64,000 nt of DNA from CAYQLT01 sp964418425 (lineage in GTDB: Bacteria > Bacillota > Limnochordia > Limnochordales > Geochordaceae): assembly GCA_964418425.1 (NCBI GenBank), contig CAYQLT010000003.1, positions 68,515-132,514 of the forward strand, in the 5' to 3' direction. The notes under the pieces are model-generated. The model was not told the origin of the DNA. It did no database searches and worked only from the letters and a program-made list of their open reading frames with translations. Numbering within the stretch: position 1 is the first letter of the stretch; each line of letters opens with the position of its first letter. A program made the position numbers and the translations under genes. Shown here piece after piece: positions 24,023 to 31,716 of this stretch.

Positions 24023-25082
24023 ACAGCTCCTTCCAGCGCTTCACCCGTTCGGGATCCACAGGGCGGTACGCCTCCGCGTTGGGAACCCCCGTCATGGCCG
24101 AGTCGGGCCCCTGCCCTGCGCCCGAAGCGCCGGCCGCATTCCCCGAAGCGGCAGGCTGCGCGCCGGCCGAGCGGCCTGCCTGGGAGGAAGTGGGGGGCCC
24201 GCCGGCTGCGCCGGGCCGGGAGGAGGCCAGGGTCGTAGAGAGGAAGCGGCGGCGCTGCAGGTCATCCCACGTGCGCACGCCGTGGTTGTACCAGTTGCGC
24301 AGCACCCCCTCCAGGTAGCTGAAGCTCGCGTACTGGGCCGAGCGGGCCGTCTCCTCGATGGCCAGGGCGACCACGTCCGCGTTCATGCCTCGGGTGGAAA
24401 TCCACTCGCACAGCCGCTGAAACTGGCTCTCGCTGATGAGCCCGATCCGCTGGTGATACCAGTCCAGGACGCTGCGCACATCCTTGGGCAACCCCCCGCG
24501 CTCGGGAGCCGATCCGCTCCCGGATGCAGCCGGCCGCACGGCCCCAACGCCGTCGGGCTCCGTAGGGGGCCGCTCCCCTCCCGTCTCCCGGCGGCCCGAG
24601 ACCGCCTCGCCTTCGGCTGCGGCCGCCACCTCCGCCCCGGCTGCCCCGGGCTCGGGGGGCGGGGCCGAGCGCTCGGGTTCGTCTCCCGGCTCGGCGCCGG
24701 CCGACCGGCCGCCCGGCGCCTGCGCGGCCTCGACGGTGGCCTTGCCGAACCGCCGTTGGAATTCCCCCCGGGATAGCGGCTCCTTAACCACCATCTCGCC
24801 GTTGGCACGGACCTGGAGAAGCTCATACAGGATGAGCTGCCGCAGGGCCTCGGCACCTTCCAGGGGAGTCAGGCCCGCTGCCTGCGCCACGAACTCCGCC
24901 GGATCCTCCTCGATCAGCGTCTGGCCCCTCTCGGCCGCAAGCCGCAGCGCGAGCCACGCCACCAGGCTCTTGGGCCCCACCAGGGGCCCGTAGAGGTCCA
25001 CCAGCTCTTCGGGGACGGGGATGAACCGCCGCCCGCTCTCGGGATGAAGGCGGATGCCACGCCGAGTGGCCAGTCGGGCCAT
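24006..25082 (-). CDS. dnaD: DnaD-domain replication initiation protein
   Basis: A 358-residue protein with an N-terminal winged-helix-like region (LYGPLVGPKSLVAWLALRLAAER) and a long Pro/Ala/Glu-rich linker (about 135-205). A DnaB_2/DnaD domain follows (about 210-280, DVRSVLDWYHQRIGLISESQF to YLEGVLRNWYNHGVRTWDDL), with the YxxxIxxNW-type motif seen as YLEGVLRNWYN. DnaD and DnaB(Bsu) help remodel oriC and load the helicase, and its overlap with the helicase gene supports that. An ATG at 25082 is chosen; GTG codons five and six positions upstream are possible. Confidence 0.82.
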   Translation of the reverse strand: MARLATRRGIRLHPESGRRFIPVPEELVDLYGPLVGPKSLVAWLALRLAAERGQTLIEEDPAEFVAQAAGLTPLEGAEALRQLILYELLQVRANGEMVVKEPLSRGEFQRRFGKATVEAAQAPGGRSAGAEPGDEPERSAPPPEPGAAGAEVAAAAEGEAVSGRRETGGERPPTEPDGVGAVRPAASGSGSAPERGGLPKDVRSVLDWYHQRIGLISESQFQRLCEWISTRGMNADVVALAIEETARSAQYASFSYLEGVLRNWYNHGVRTWDDLQRRRFLSTTLASSRPGAAGGPPTSSQAGRSAGAQPAASGNAAGASGAGQGPDSAMTGVPNAEAYRPVDPERVKRWKELYANGR

Positions 25083-25171
25083 GGCCTGCGTCCTCACCAC
25101 CTGCGTGCGATTACCAGGACTTCGGGCACTGCCCGTCCGGCGTCGGGTAAGCGTGGAAAGGAGGTACCGTC

Positions 25172-26287
25172 TCAGGAAGGTTTCGGCTTCGAAGGCGCCG
25201 CTCCTCTCGCCGAGAAGGAGGCCTGGGCGAGCCGGCGGGCGGCCCGCCGGGCGTGGGCCTGCAGGGCCAGCTCGATGAGACGATCCAGGAGCTGAGGATA
25301 CGGCAGCCCCGACGCCTCCCACAGTCGCGGGTACATGCTGACGGCAGTGAAGCCAGGAATGGTGTTGATCTCGTTGACCAGCACCTGCCCGTCGGGCCGC
25401 AGGAAGAAGTCCACCCTGGCCATGCCCGCGGCGTCCACGGCCAAAAAAGCCGCCACCGCCAGGCGCTGGATCTCCGCCACCAGCTCCCCGGGGAGGTCCG
25501 CGGGAACGGCCAGGCGGGTGGCCGCATCCTCATATTTGGCCACGTAGTCGTAAAACGGGCGGGACGGGATCACCTCCCCCGGGATGGAGGCCACGGGTTC
25601 CTCGTTTCCCAGCACGCTGCACTCGATCTCCCGGGCCGGTTCGGCGGACGCCTCCACCAGAGCCTTGCAGTCGTACTGCAGCGCCAGGTTCAGGGCGAGC
25701 TCCAGTTCCTGTGTGCTGGCTGCCCGGCTGACGCCAACGCTGGAGCCCAGGCCGGCGGGCTTGACAAAGGCGGGAAAGCCGGGGCGGGCTGCCAGCTCCT
25801 TCAGCAGCTGAGTGCGCCGGCACTCCCACTCCCGATAGGAGACCACCCGATAGCCGCTCACGGGTAACCCCGCCGCACGGAACAGGGCTTTCATCAGCGC
25901 CTTGTCCATCCCTACGGCGCTGGCCGCCACCCCGGCGCCCACATAGGGGATCTCCGCCAGCTCCAGGACCGCCTGGATGGTTCCGTCCTCGCCCAAAGGC
26001 CCGTGCAGTACCGGAAATGCCACATCCACCTTCGGATTGGCGGGATGACCCGGCTGCGGCACCAGCGCCAGCGGCTGAAGACCCTCCGTCTCCCCGCGCT
26101 CAAGGGCAGAGAGCACCGCCTGGGGGCTTTCGCCCGTGAACCAGCGGCCTTCCCGGGTGATGCCCACCGGCAAAACCTCGTAGCGCCGTGGATCCAGCGT
26201 CTGCAGCACCGAGCGGGCCGACATCAGGGAGACGTCGTGCTCGCCGGAACGCCCCCCGAACAGCACCGCCACCCGCAAACGCCCCAT
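25172..26287 (-). CDS. ddl: D-alanine--D-alanine ligase
   Basis: An ATP-grasp enzyme that makes the D-Ala-D-Ala dipeptide for peptidoglycan. LRVAVLFGGRSGEHDVSLMSARSV is the N-terminal signature, FPVLHGPLGEDGTIQ the second, and VKPAGLGSSVGV and VNEINTIPGFTAVSMYP bind ATP, magnesium and substrate. The length of 371 residues is normal. Tyr in the SMYP region and the conserved loop are consistent with a D-Ala-D-Ala rather than a D-Ala-D-Lac ligase, though this is not proven. The ATG at 26287 is divergent from the permease gene 100 bp away. Confidence 0.95.
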   Translation of the reverse strand: MGRLRVAVLFGGRSGEHDVSLMSARSVLQTLDPRRYEVLPVGITREGRWFTGESPQAVLSALERGETEGLQPLALVPQPGHPANPKVDVAFPVLHGPLGEDGTIQAVLELAEIPYVGAGVAASAVGMDKALMKALFRAAGLPVSGYRVVSYREWECRRTQLLKELAARPGFPAFVKPAGLGSSVGVSRAASTQELELALNLALQYDCKALVEASAEPAREIECSVLGNEEPVASIPGEVIPSRPFYDYVAKYEDAATRLAVPADLPGELVAEIQRLAVAAFLAVDAAGMARVDFFLRPDGQVLVNEINTIPGFTAVSMYPRLWEASGLPYPQLLDRLIELALQAHARRAARRLAQASFSARGAAPSKPKPS

Positions 26288-26387
26288 CCCGTGGCACCTG
26301 CCTTCCGTCCTCACGGATATGCCCGCCGCCGCGCCCCTGCGCCGCGGGGACATGGGCACCGCACCGCCCGCGTAGGGATCTCCTGCT

Positions 26388-27881
26388 ATGAACCCTTCGA
26401 CACACCGGCCTCGCCCCATGGGTCTGGCCAGCGCCTGCGCCCTGGGAACCGGAACCATGATCGGGGCCGGCATTTTCGCCCTTTCCGGCGAGGTGGCGGG
26501 GGCGGCGGGCCCGGCCGCCGTGATCACCTACCTGCTGGCCGGCATCGTGGCGCTGCTGCAGGCTCTCAGCGTGGCGGAGCTGGCTTCGGCCCGGCCCCTG
26601 TCGGGCGGCCCCTATCTGTGGGTGCGGGACGCCCTGGGCCCGGATGCCGGGTTCGTAGTCGGATGGCAACTCTGGTTGGGTATGGTGCTCTCCGCCTCTT
26701 TTTACGCCGTGGGCTTCGCCCGCTACCTCGCCTATTTTCTCCCGTGGGCTCCCGAGGGGCCTGCGGCCGCGGGCCTGCTGGCGGTGCTGGCCGCCCTCAA
26801 TGCGGCGGGACGGCAGGCCGGAGCGCTTCTGCAAAACCTGTCGGTGGCCTTTCTGGTTCTTGTGCTGGGCGGGCTTGTGCTGGCCGGCATCCCCCGGGTC
26901 GATCCGGCGTTTTGGAGCCCGTTTTCGCCGTACGGGTGGGCGCCGGTGCTGGGGGCCGTACCCCTGGTGTTCGTCTCCTATCTCGGGTTCGACATGGTCG
27001 CCCAGGCCGGAGGTGCCTTCCACCGGCCGCAGGTGACCCTGCCGGTGGCGATGCTGGTCTCCGTGGTGCTGGTCACCGCCCTGTACTGCGGAGTGGTGGC
27101 GGTGAGCACGGGGATCGTCTTCCATGTGGACCTCGCCCAGAGCCCCACGCCGCTGGCCGAAGTGGCCCGCCGCCTGGTGGGCCGGCCGGGCGGGCTGGTG
27201 GTGGCGGCGGGCGGCCTGGTCGCCACCCTCTCCTCGGCCAACGGCGTCTTCATCGCGGTTTCGGAGCTCGGCCAGGCCATGGTGGCCGACGGGATGCTTC
27301 CCCGCTGGCTCGCCGACGTACCCACGCGCTCCGAGGTTGCGGCCGGGCCCGGCCACCGCAGCGCCGCCGGGCTCCTGCAGGTCCTCGATCGGGTGCGAGC
27401 CGCGAGATCCCACCTGCTGCTGGGGACCGTAGCGGGCCTGGTCGCCCTGATGGGAGGGGCAACCGGTTCCATCGAGCAGCTCGCCCGCGGAACCGGGCTC
27501 TTGCACGTGTTGCCCTTCGTGCTCATGCCCGTCGCCCTGGCGGCCGTGCGCCGCAGCCCCTCCCATCGGCCGGCGTTTCGGACGCCCGGCGGGCCGGTCA
27601 TCCCGGCGCTGGCCATGGGTTCCATGCTGCTGGTGCTGCGGCAGGCCACCGCCGCCGAGGTGGTCACCGCGGGGGGCCTCACCCTGCTCGGCCTGGGATG
27701 GTACATCCGGGAGCGAAAGCCTCGGCACCCAGGACCGCCTGCAGGGCCCGGCGCATGGCTTGCAGGGGAGCCCGCTGCCCGGTCCAGATCTCAAACGCCA
27801 GGGCTCCCTGGTGCAGGAGCATGGAGGCGCCGCCCACACTGGTGCGGCCCGCCCGGACAGCGGCCCGCATCCAGGGGGTGA
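26388..27881 (+). CDS. APC-superfamily amino acid permease
   Basis: About 12 hydrophobic segments. The first has GTGTMIGAGIFALSGEVAG, the substrate-binding unwound helix typical of APC transporters (GxG...GxGIF), and FVSYLGFDMVAQAGGAFHRP matches helix 6 with its Gly-Phe-Asp motif. Residues 311-345 (RSEVAAGPGHRSAAGLLQVL) are unusually polar for a loop here. The last 70 residues (from about 27680) are antisense to the aroE 3' end and Pro/Arg/Gly-rich, so the functional protein probably ends near WYIRERK. Substrate unknown. Confidence 0.8.
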   Translation: MNPSTHRPRPMGLASACALGTGTMIGAGIFALSGEVAGAAGPAAVITYLLAGIVALLQALSVAELASARPLSGGPYLWVRDALGPDAGFVVGWQLWLGMVLSASFYAVGFARYLAYFLPWAPEGPAAAGLLAVLAALNAAGRQAGALLQNLSVAFLVLVLGGLVLAGIPRVDPAFWSPFSPYGWAPVLGAVPLVFVSYLGFDMVAQAGGAFHRPQVTLPVAMLVSVVLVTALYCGVVAVSTGIVFHVDLAQSPTPLAEVARRLVGRPGGLVVAAGGLVATLSSANGVFIAVSELGQAMVADGMLPRWLADVPTRSEVAAGPGHRSAAGLLQVLDRVRAARSHLLLGTVAGLVALMGGATGSIEQLARGTGLLHVLPFVLMPVALAAVRRSPSHRPAFRTPGGPVIPALAMGSMLLVLRQATAAEVVTAGGLTLLGLGWYIRERKPRHPGPPAGPGAWLAGEPAARSRSQTPGLPGAGAWRRRPHWCGPPGQRPASRG

Positions 27882-28608
27882 CCGCGGGGCGGTAGACCAG
27901 GTCAACCGCCACCCCGTCCGCCGGCAGGGCCCCCGGATCCGCCAGATCCGCCAGCGCCTCACCGCCTTCCCCGGCGGTTCCCAAGGGCGTGGCGTTGACC
28001 GCCACGTCCGAATCCTTCATGGCCCGGGACAGCTCGCCGGGGGCGAAGGAGTAGACCGCCGTCCGGATGCCCGCAGCCTGCGCCCCTACGGAGCGCATCA
28101 GCTCCTGCGCCTGCTCCGGCCGGCGGGCCGCCACGGCCAGACGGGCCGAGCCCGCCCGCAGGCAGGCCAGGGCGACGGCTCGGGCCGCCCCGCCGGCGCC
28201 CAGCACCAGCACCCGCCGGCCGGCCAGCCGGACTCCGGCTTCCTGCATCGCCCGAAGGAACCCTTCCACATCGGTATTGAAGCCCACCAGCCGCTGGTCG
28301 CGTATCGCCACCGTGTTGACGGCCCCGCTGCGGGCCGCCTCGGGCGTGAGCTCGTCCAGGTAGGGCACAATGGCCTGCTTGTGGGGGATGGTGACGTTGA
28401 AGCCGGCGATCCCCAGGGCCCGCAGGCCTTCCACGGCCGCCCCCAGCCTCGCCGGCGGCACCGGGAAAAGGGTGTAGACCCACGGAAGCCCCAGTGCCCG
28501 GAAGCCCGCGTTGTGCATGACCGGCGACAGCGAGTACGTCGCCGGGTACCCTACCAGCCCCGTGACGCGGGGGCCATGCGTGTCCGGCGGTGGCTCCTGG
28601 GACGACAC
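27679..28608 (-). CDS. aroE: Shikimate dehydrogenase (NADP+)
   Basis: Reduces 3-dehydroshikimate in aromatic amino acid synthesis. Substrate-side motifs YSLSPVMHNAGF, NVTIPHKQAI (catalytic Lys) and GFNTDVEGF (catalytic Asp) and the NADP-binding VLGAGGAARAVALAC Rossmann loop are complete, with VNATPLG and the C-terminal GASMLLHQGALAFEIWTG. It starts at GTG 28608, 27 bp after rplI, so it is probably transcribed with ribosomal genes. Its 3' end overlaps the convergent permease gene by about 200 bp. Confidence 0.94.
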   Translation of the reverse strand: MSSQEPPPDTHGPRVTGLVGYPATYSLSPVMHNAGFRALGLPWVYTLFPVPPARLGAAVEGLRALGIAGFNVTIPHKQAIVPYLDELTPEAARSGAVNTVAIRDQRLVGFNTDVEGFLRAMQEAGVRLAGRRVLVLGAGGAARAVALACLRAGSARLAVAARRPEQAQELMRSVGAQAAGIRTAVYSFAPGELSRAMKDSDVAVNATPLGTAGEGGEALADLADPGALPADGVAVDLVYRPAVTPWMRAAVRAGRTSVGGASMLLHQGALAFEIWTGQRAPLQAMRRALQAVLGAEAFAPGCTIPGRAG

Positions 28609-28635
28609 CGGGACACCCCTTCCGCCCCCTGGGCT

Positions 28636-29100
28636 TCAGGCGGAGGCCTGCGAAGGTTCGGGCTCCACCACGACCGTTACGTCCACGCTCAGGCCAGGAG
28701 CCAGGCGGGCCGTGACGGTGTAGGTTCCGAGGCTCTTGATGGGAGACGGCAGCTCGATGCGCCGCCGGTCCACCTCCTGGCCGTACCGCTCCTGGATGGC
28801 CCGGGCCACGTCGGCTGCGGTCACCGAGCCAAACAGGCGCCCGCCCTCGCCGGCCCGCGCGGCGATAACCAGGGGGGCTGAGCTTATGCGGTCGGCCAGC
28901 GCTCGGGCCCGTTGGAGCTCCTTCTCCAGACGCCGCCGGATCTGCTGTTGCTGCGCCTGGATGCCTTTGAGCGTGCCGCCCGTGGCGGCCACCGCCAAAC
29001 CCCTCGGGATGAGGTAGTTGCGGGCGTACCCGTCTGCCACCTCCACCAGGGCCCCGGCCTGCCCGACGCCTTTGACATCACCTGTCAGGATGACCTTCAC
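28636..29100 (-). CDS. rplI: 50S ribosomal protein L9
   Basis: L9 sits at the base of the L1 stalk. VKVILTGDVKGVGQAGALVEVADGYARNYLIPRGLA is the N-terminal RNA-binding domain, followed by the long connecting helix and the C-terminal domain (LFGSVTAADVARAI). The GTG at 29100 is chosen because it begins exactly at the conserved KVILTGDV; an upstream ATG at 29130 would add ten unconserved residues. 154 residues. Confidence 0.96.
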   Translation of the reverse strand: MKVILTGDVKGVGQAGALVEVADGYARNYLIPRGLAVAATGGTLKGIQAQQQQIRRRLEKELQRARALADRISSAPLVIAARAGEGGRLFGSVTAADVARAIQERYGQEVDRRRIELPSPIKSLGTYTVTARLAPGLSVDVTVVVEPEPSQASA

Positions 29101-29137
29101 CCTTCGCTCACCATCCCTAAAGTCCGGCACAGCCGCC

Positions 29138-30037
29138 TCAGAGTTGGCGCCAGTTGAACCAGCCGTCGGTGGCGCCCGCCAGCACCAGGGCCAGCAGCAC
29201 CGGCCAGAACATGAAAGCGGCCAGCACCACCAGCGCCTTCATCAGTCTTCCGGCCTGCTGGCGCTCCAGCCAGAACCACGCCAGCGAGAACCCCTGCACC
29301 ATGGCCCCCAGCAGGCCCACCACGAAGAGATTGGACGAAATCGGCGCAAGCCAGGAGGTCTGAGGCGCCAGGGAACCCATGGCCAGACCCGCCAGCATGG
29401 CCAGGGCAGGGAGTTTGGATGATCGCCATCGGCTGAAGGGAGAAAACCACGGAAGCGTCTCCCCCAGCCGGGTCAAGACCGCTCGGACGGCCCAGTAGTT
29501 GGCGAACGCCGTGGTGAGGGCGCTGGCAAGGAAAACGGCCGGCGCCACCACCCGCAGCAGCGCCACGCTGGCAGCCATCTGCTCCCGGGCCTGCTCGATT
29601 TGCTCGCCGCGCATCCCCAGCCGCCGGTACATCTCCCCCGACACCCGGACGCTCTCCTCCAGCGCCCGGAACATAGCGTCCACCAGGTTCACGCCCAAAA
29701 GCCACATGCCACCCAGCAGGGTGAGAACCAGCCATACGATGGCCGCAAGGGTGGCCGCCACCATCACCTGCCCCGGCGGCAGGCGCTGGCGCAAAGCTTG
29801 TCCGAGACCGGCGGAGATGAACCCGGCCAGAGCCAGGATGGCCGCGCCGGGGATGTTTCCCATGAGCACCCCTACCAGCACGACGGCCACGGTCCATGCC
29901 GTCAGCCCCACCGCCATCCCGTGGCGGTAGATCAGGATGGCCGCGGGAGCCGGCAGTACCACGTTGAGGTACGGGACGTAGGCCGAAAGCCAGCCCAGCA
30001 CCACCGTGATGGCCGCCAATACGCCGCCTTCCGTCAC
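29138..30037 (-). CDS. yybS: YybS-family membrane protein (DUF2232)
   Basis: A 299-residue protein with about eight transmembrane segments, starting VTEGGVLAAITVVLGWLSAYVP, the typical DUF2232 N-terminus. Family members resemble the substrate-binding S components of ECF transporters, but no function is known. It sits between a MazG-like gene and rplI, a conserved position in clostridia-like bacteria. The GTG at 30037 matches the family start, although a 32-residue longer form from 30133 is open. Confidence 0.8.
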   Translation of the reverse strand: MTEGGVLAAITVVLGWLSAYVPYLNVVLPAPAAILIYRHGMAVGLTAWTVAVVLVGVLMGNIPGAAILALAGFISAGLGQALRQRLPPGQVMVAATLAAIVWLVLTLLGGMWLLGVNLVDAMFRALEESVRVSGEMYRRLGMRGEQIEQAREQMAASVALLRVVAPAVFLASALTTAFANYWAVRAVLTRLGETLPWFSPFSRWRSSKLPALAMLAGLAMGSLAPQTSWLAPISSNLFVVGLLGAMVQGFSLAWFWLERQQAGRLMKALVVLAAFMFWPVLLALVLAGATDGWFNWRQL

Positions 30038-30075
30038 CCGGGTCGTGGGTGCCCGGGCAAAACCAGCTCGATGCG

Positions 30076-30444
30076 CTATCTGCGTCCCCCGCCTTGAAAG
30101 TGCCGGTACAGGGCACTGAAGTCTCCGTACCACTGCTCCAGTTCGTGCCCCTCCTGCATGGCGGCTCGCGCGCGAGCCTCCACCTTCAGCTCCAGCCGGG
30201 AGGGGCTGACCCCCATGCGGCGGGCGAGCAGGTAGACGCCCATCACCAGCGCTGCCATGGCCTCCACCGTCGCCTCATCCTGCCCCTTGAGCATGGCCCG
30301 GTACACTCCCGCAAGCCCGGCAGCCAGCTCCGCCTTCAGGTGCTCGATGGCCCGCACGTTACGGGTCAGGTCGGGTCCAGCTCGGGCCGTCACCTGCTCA
30401 TCCACGGCGGTCCCCCCAAGCCCGTAGCCAAAAAGCTGCCACAC
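30076..30444 (-). CDS. MazG-like family protein
   Basis: A 122-residue helical protein of the PF12643 MazG-like group, distantly related to all-alpha NTP pyrophosphohydrolases. Helices from LTRNVRAIEHLKAELAAGLAGVYRAM to VYLLARRMGVSP resemble the family, but the metal-binding EExxE pattern of true MazG is not evident. It occurs between rpsR and yybS in many Clostridia and Symbiobacteria, as here. The start is a GTG at 30444, and no enzymatic role is assigned. Confidence 0.7.
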   Translation of the reverse strand: MWQLFGYGLGGTAVDEQVTARAGPDLTRNVRAIEHLKAELAAGLAGVYRAMLKGQDEATVEAMAALVMGVYLLARRMGVSPSRLELKVEARARAAMQEGHELEQWYGDFSALYRHFQGGGRR

Positions 30445-30540
30445 GGGGGCCGGCCCCTGGCCTGGCCGGGCACCCCGTGCGGCATGCGGTGGCCGCCACC
30501 GACCCGCCTCCCGGGGTAGGGTCCCCGCGCCTCGCAGGCG

Positions 30541-30768
30541 TCAGTCGGCCACGAAAGGCAGCAGGGCCACGTGCCGGGCGCGTTTGATGGCGACCGTCAG
30601 CTGCCGCTGGTGACGGGCACAATTGCCCGTGATCCGGCGGGGCAGGATCTTGGCCCGTTCGGTCATGTACTTGCGCAGGCGGGTGGTATCCTTGTAGTCC
30701 ACCCACCGGATCTTGTCCACGCAAAAGGCGCACACCTTACGGCGGCGCTTGGACTTCTCCTTGGGCAC
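30541..30768 (-). CDS. rpsR: 30S ribosomal protein S18
   Basis: A 75-residue protein with KVCAFCVDKIRWVDYKDTTRLRKYMTERAKILPRRITGNCARHQRQL, the full S18 signature. It binds the platform of 30S beside S6. The three cysteines suggest a zinc-binding form (C+ S18). It lies between ssb and a MazG-like gene in the usual rpsF-ssb-rpsR order. GTG start. Confidence 0.96.
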   Translation of the reverse strand: MPKEKSKRRRKVCAFCVDKIRWVDYKDTTRLRKYMTERAKILPRRITGNCARHQRQLTVAIKRARHVALLPFVAD

Positions 30769-30823
30769 CTCGTGCGAAGACCTCCTCCAGATTCGCGCTC
30801 GTCAAGCCTCGGCCGAACGCCGC

Positions 30824-31231
30824 TCAAAACGGCGTCTCGTCCGCCGCCGGAACGTCCTCCAGATCCTCCGGCAACACCTCGGCGCCTTGCTCTTCACCCG
30901 GGGCGGCCCGCTGGGGTGAATCCAGGAAGGCCACCCGATCGGCGACCACCTCGACCGCCACCCGGTGAACCCCGTTGGGGTCGTCGTAGGGGCGCAGCTG
31001 CAGGCGCCCGTCCACCCCCACGAGCCGGCCCTTTCGGACGTACGCCCCCACCGTTTCGGCCAGCTTGCGCCAGCAGACCACGTCGATGAAGTCCGTCTCC
31101 CGCTGGCCCTGCTGGTTGGTAAAGGGGCGGTCCACCGCCATCCGGAACCGGGTGACGGCTGCGCCTCCCTTGGTGTACTTCAGCTCAGCGTCCTTCACGG
31201 CCCGGCCTACGAGCACGATGCGGTTAACCAT
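30824..31231 (-). CDS. ssb: Single-stranded DNA-binding protein
   Basis: The OB fold spans about residues 1-105 (MVNRIVLVGRAVKDAELKYTKGG to VVADRVAFLDSP). A short acidic tail ends in the conserved DETPF, which recruits repair and replication partners. The length of 135 residues is shorter than most SsbA because the disordered linker is reduced to about 20 residues. The ATG at 31231 overlaps rpsF by 8 bp. Confidence 0.95.
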   Translation of the reverse strand: MVNRIVLVGRAVKDAELKYTKGGAAVTRFRMAVDRPFTNQQGQRETDFIDVVCWRKLAETVGAYVRKGRLVGVDGRLQLRPYDDPNGVHRVAVEVVADRVAFLDSPQRAAPGEEQGAEVLPEDLEDVPAADETPF

Positions 31232-31601
31232 CCGTCTGGGATCCCTCCTCACCGACGGCTGTCACCGTCTCGCCTTCGGCCTGCTGTTGCTCCCGGTCCG
31301 CCTTGGCCACCTGCCGCACGACCAGGTGCCGCAAGACTCCGTCGGTGATGCGGAGGATCCGCTCCAGCTCCTGGGCCGCCCCGGGCTGACCGTCAAACTC
31401 CAGCAGTACGTAGTAGCCCTCCGTCTGCCGCTGAATCGGGTAGGCCAGGCGCCGCCGGCCCCACCGGTCGATCTTGCGCAACGTGCCGCCGGAGTCCGTG
31501 ATCACCTTCTCCAGGCGGGCCAGCAGGGCGTTGAGCGCCTCCCCTTCCTGGGCGTCCAGGGCCGGGTTTAGGACCACCACCGCCTCGTAAGGGCGCACCA
31601 C
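31224..31601 (-). CDS. rpsF: 30S ribosomal protein S6
   Basis: S6 with VRPYEAVVVLNPALD at the N-terminus, RRLAYPIQRQTEGYYVLLEFDG in the middle, and an acidic C-terminal tail (about 95-125). It forms a dimer with S18 on the 30S platform. Of several GTG codons the one at 31601, eight bases after GGAGG, is preferred; one three codons earlier is too close to that site. Confidence 0.94.
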   Translation of the reverse strand: MVRPYEAVVVLNPALDAQEGEALNALLARLEKVITDSGGTLRKIDRWGRRRLAYPIQRQTEGYYVLLEFDGQPGAAQELERILRITDGVLRHLVVRQVAKADREQQQAEGETVTAVGEEGSQTDG

Positions 31602-31672
31602 GGCCCTCACCTCCTCCCCACGGGCATGGCTCCCGGGAACCGTGCCGGCCCGGGAGCGGGGACAGCACGGCC

Positions 31673-31702
31673 ATTATACCAGCCCGCGATCGAGGGGAGC
31701 CA
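31673..31702 (-). promoter_or_regulatory. Extended -10 promoter for the rpsF operon
   Basis: The minus strand has TGG-TATAAT (perfect hexamer at 31673-31678 with TGn extension). A weak TGGCTC 18 bases upstream is the only -35 candidate. Transcription would begin near 31666, about 65 bp before the rpsF start. Confidence 0.65.
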
Positions 31703-31716
31703 GGGGATCGATAGGC

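Noticed and set aside
31630..31645. Noc-binding site near CTCCCGGGAACC
   Set aside because: It lacks the ATTT/AAAT flanks of the Noc consensus.
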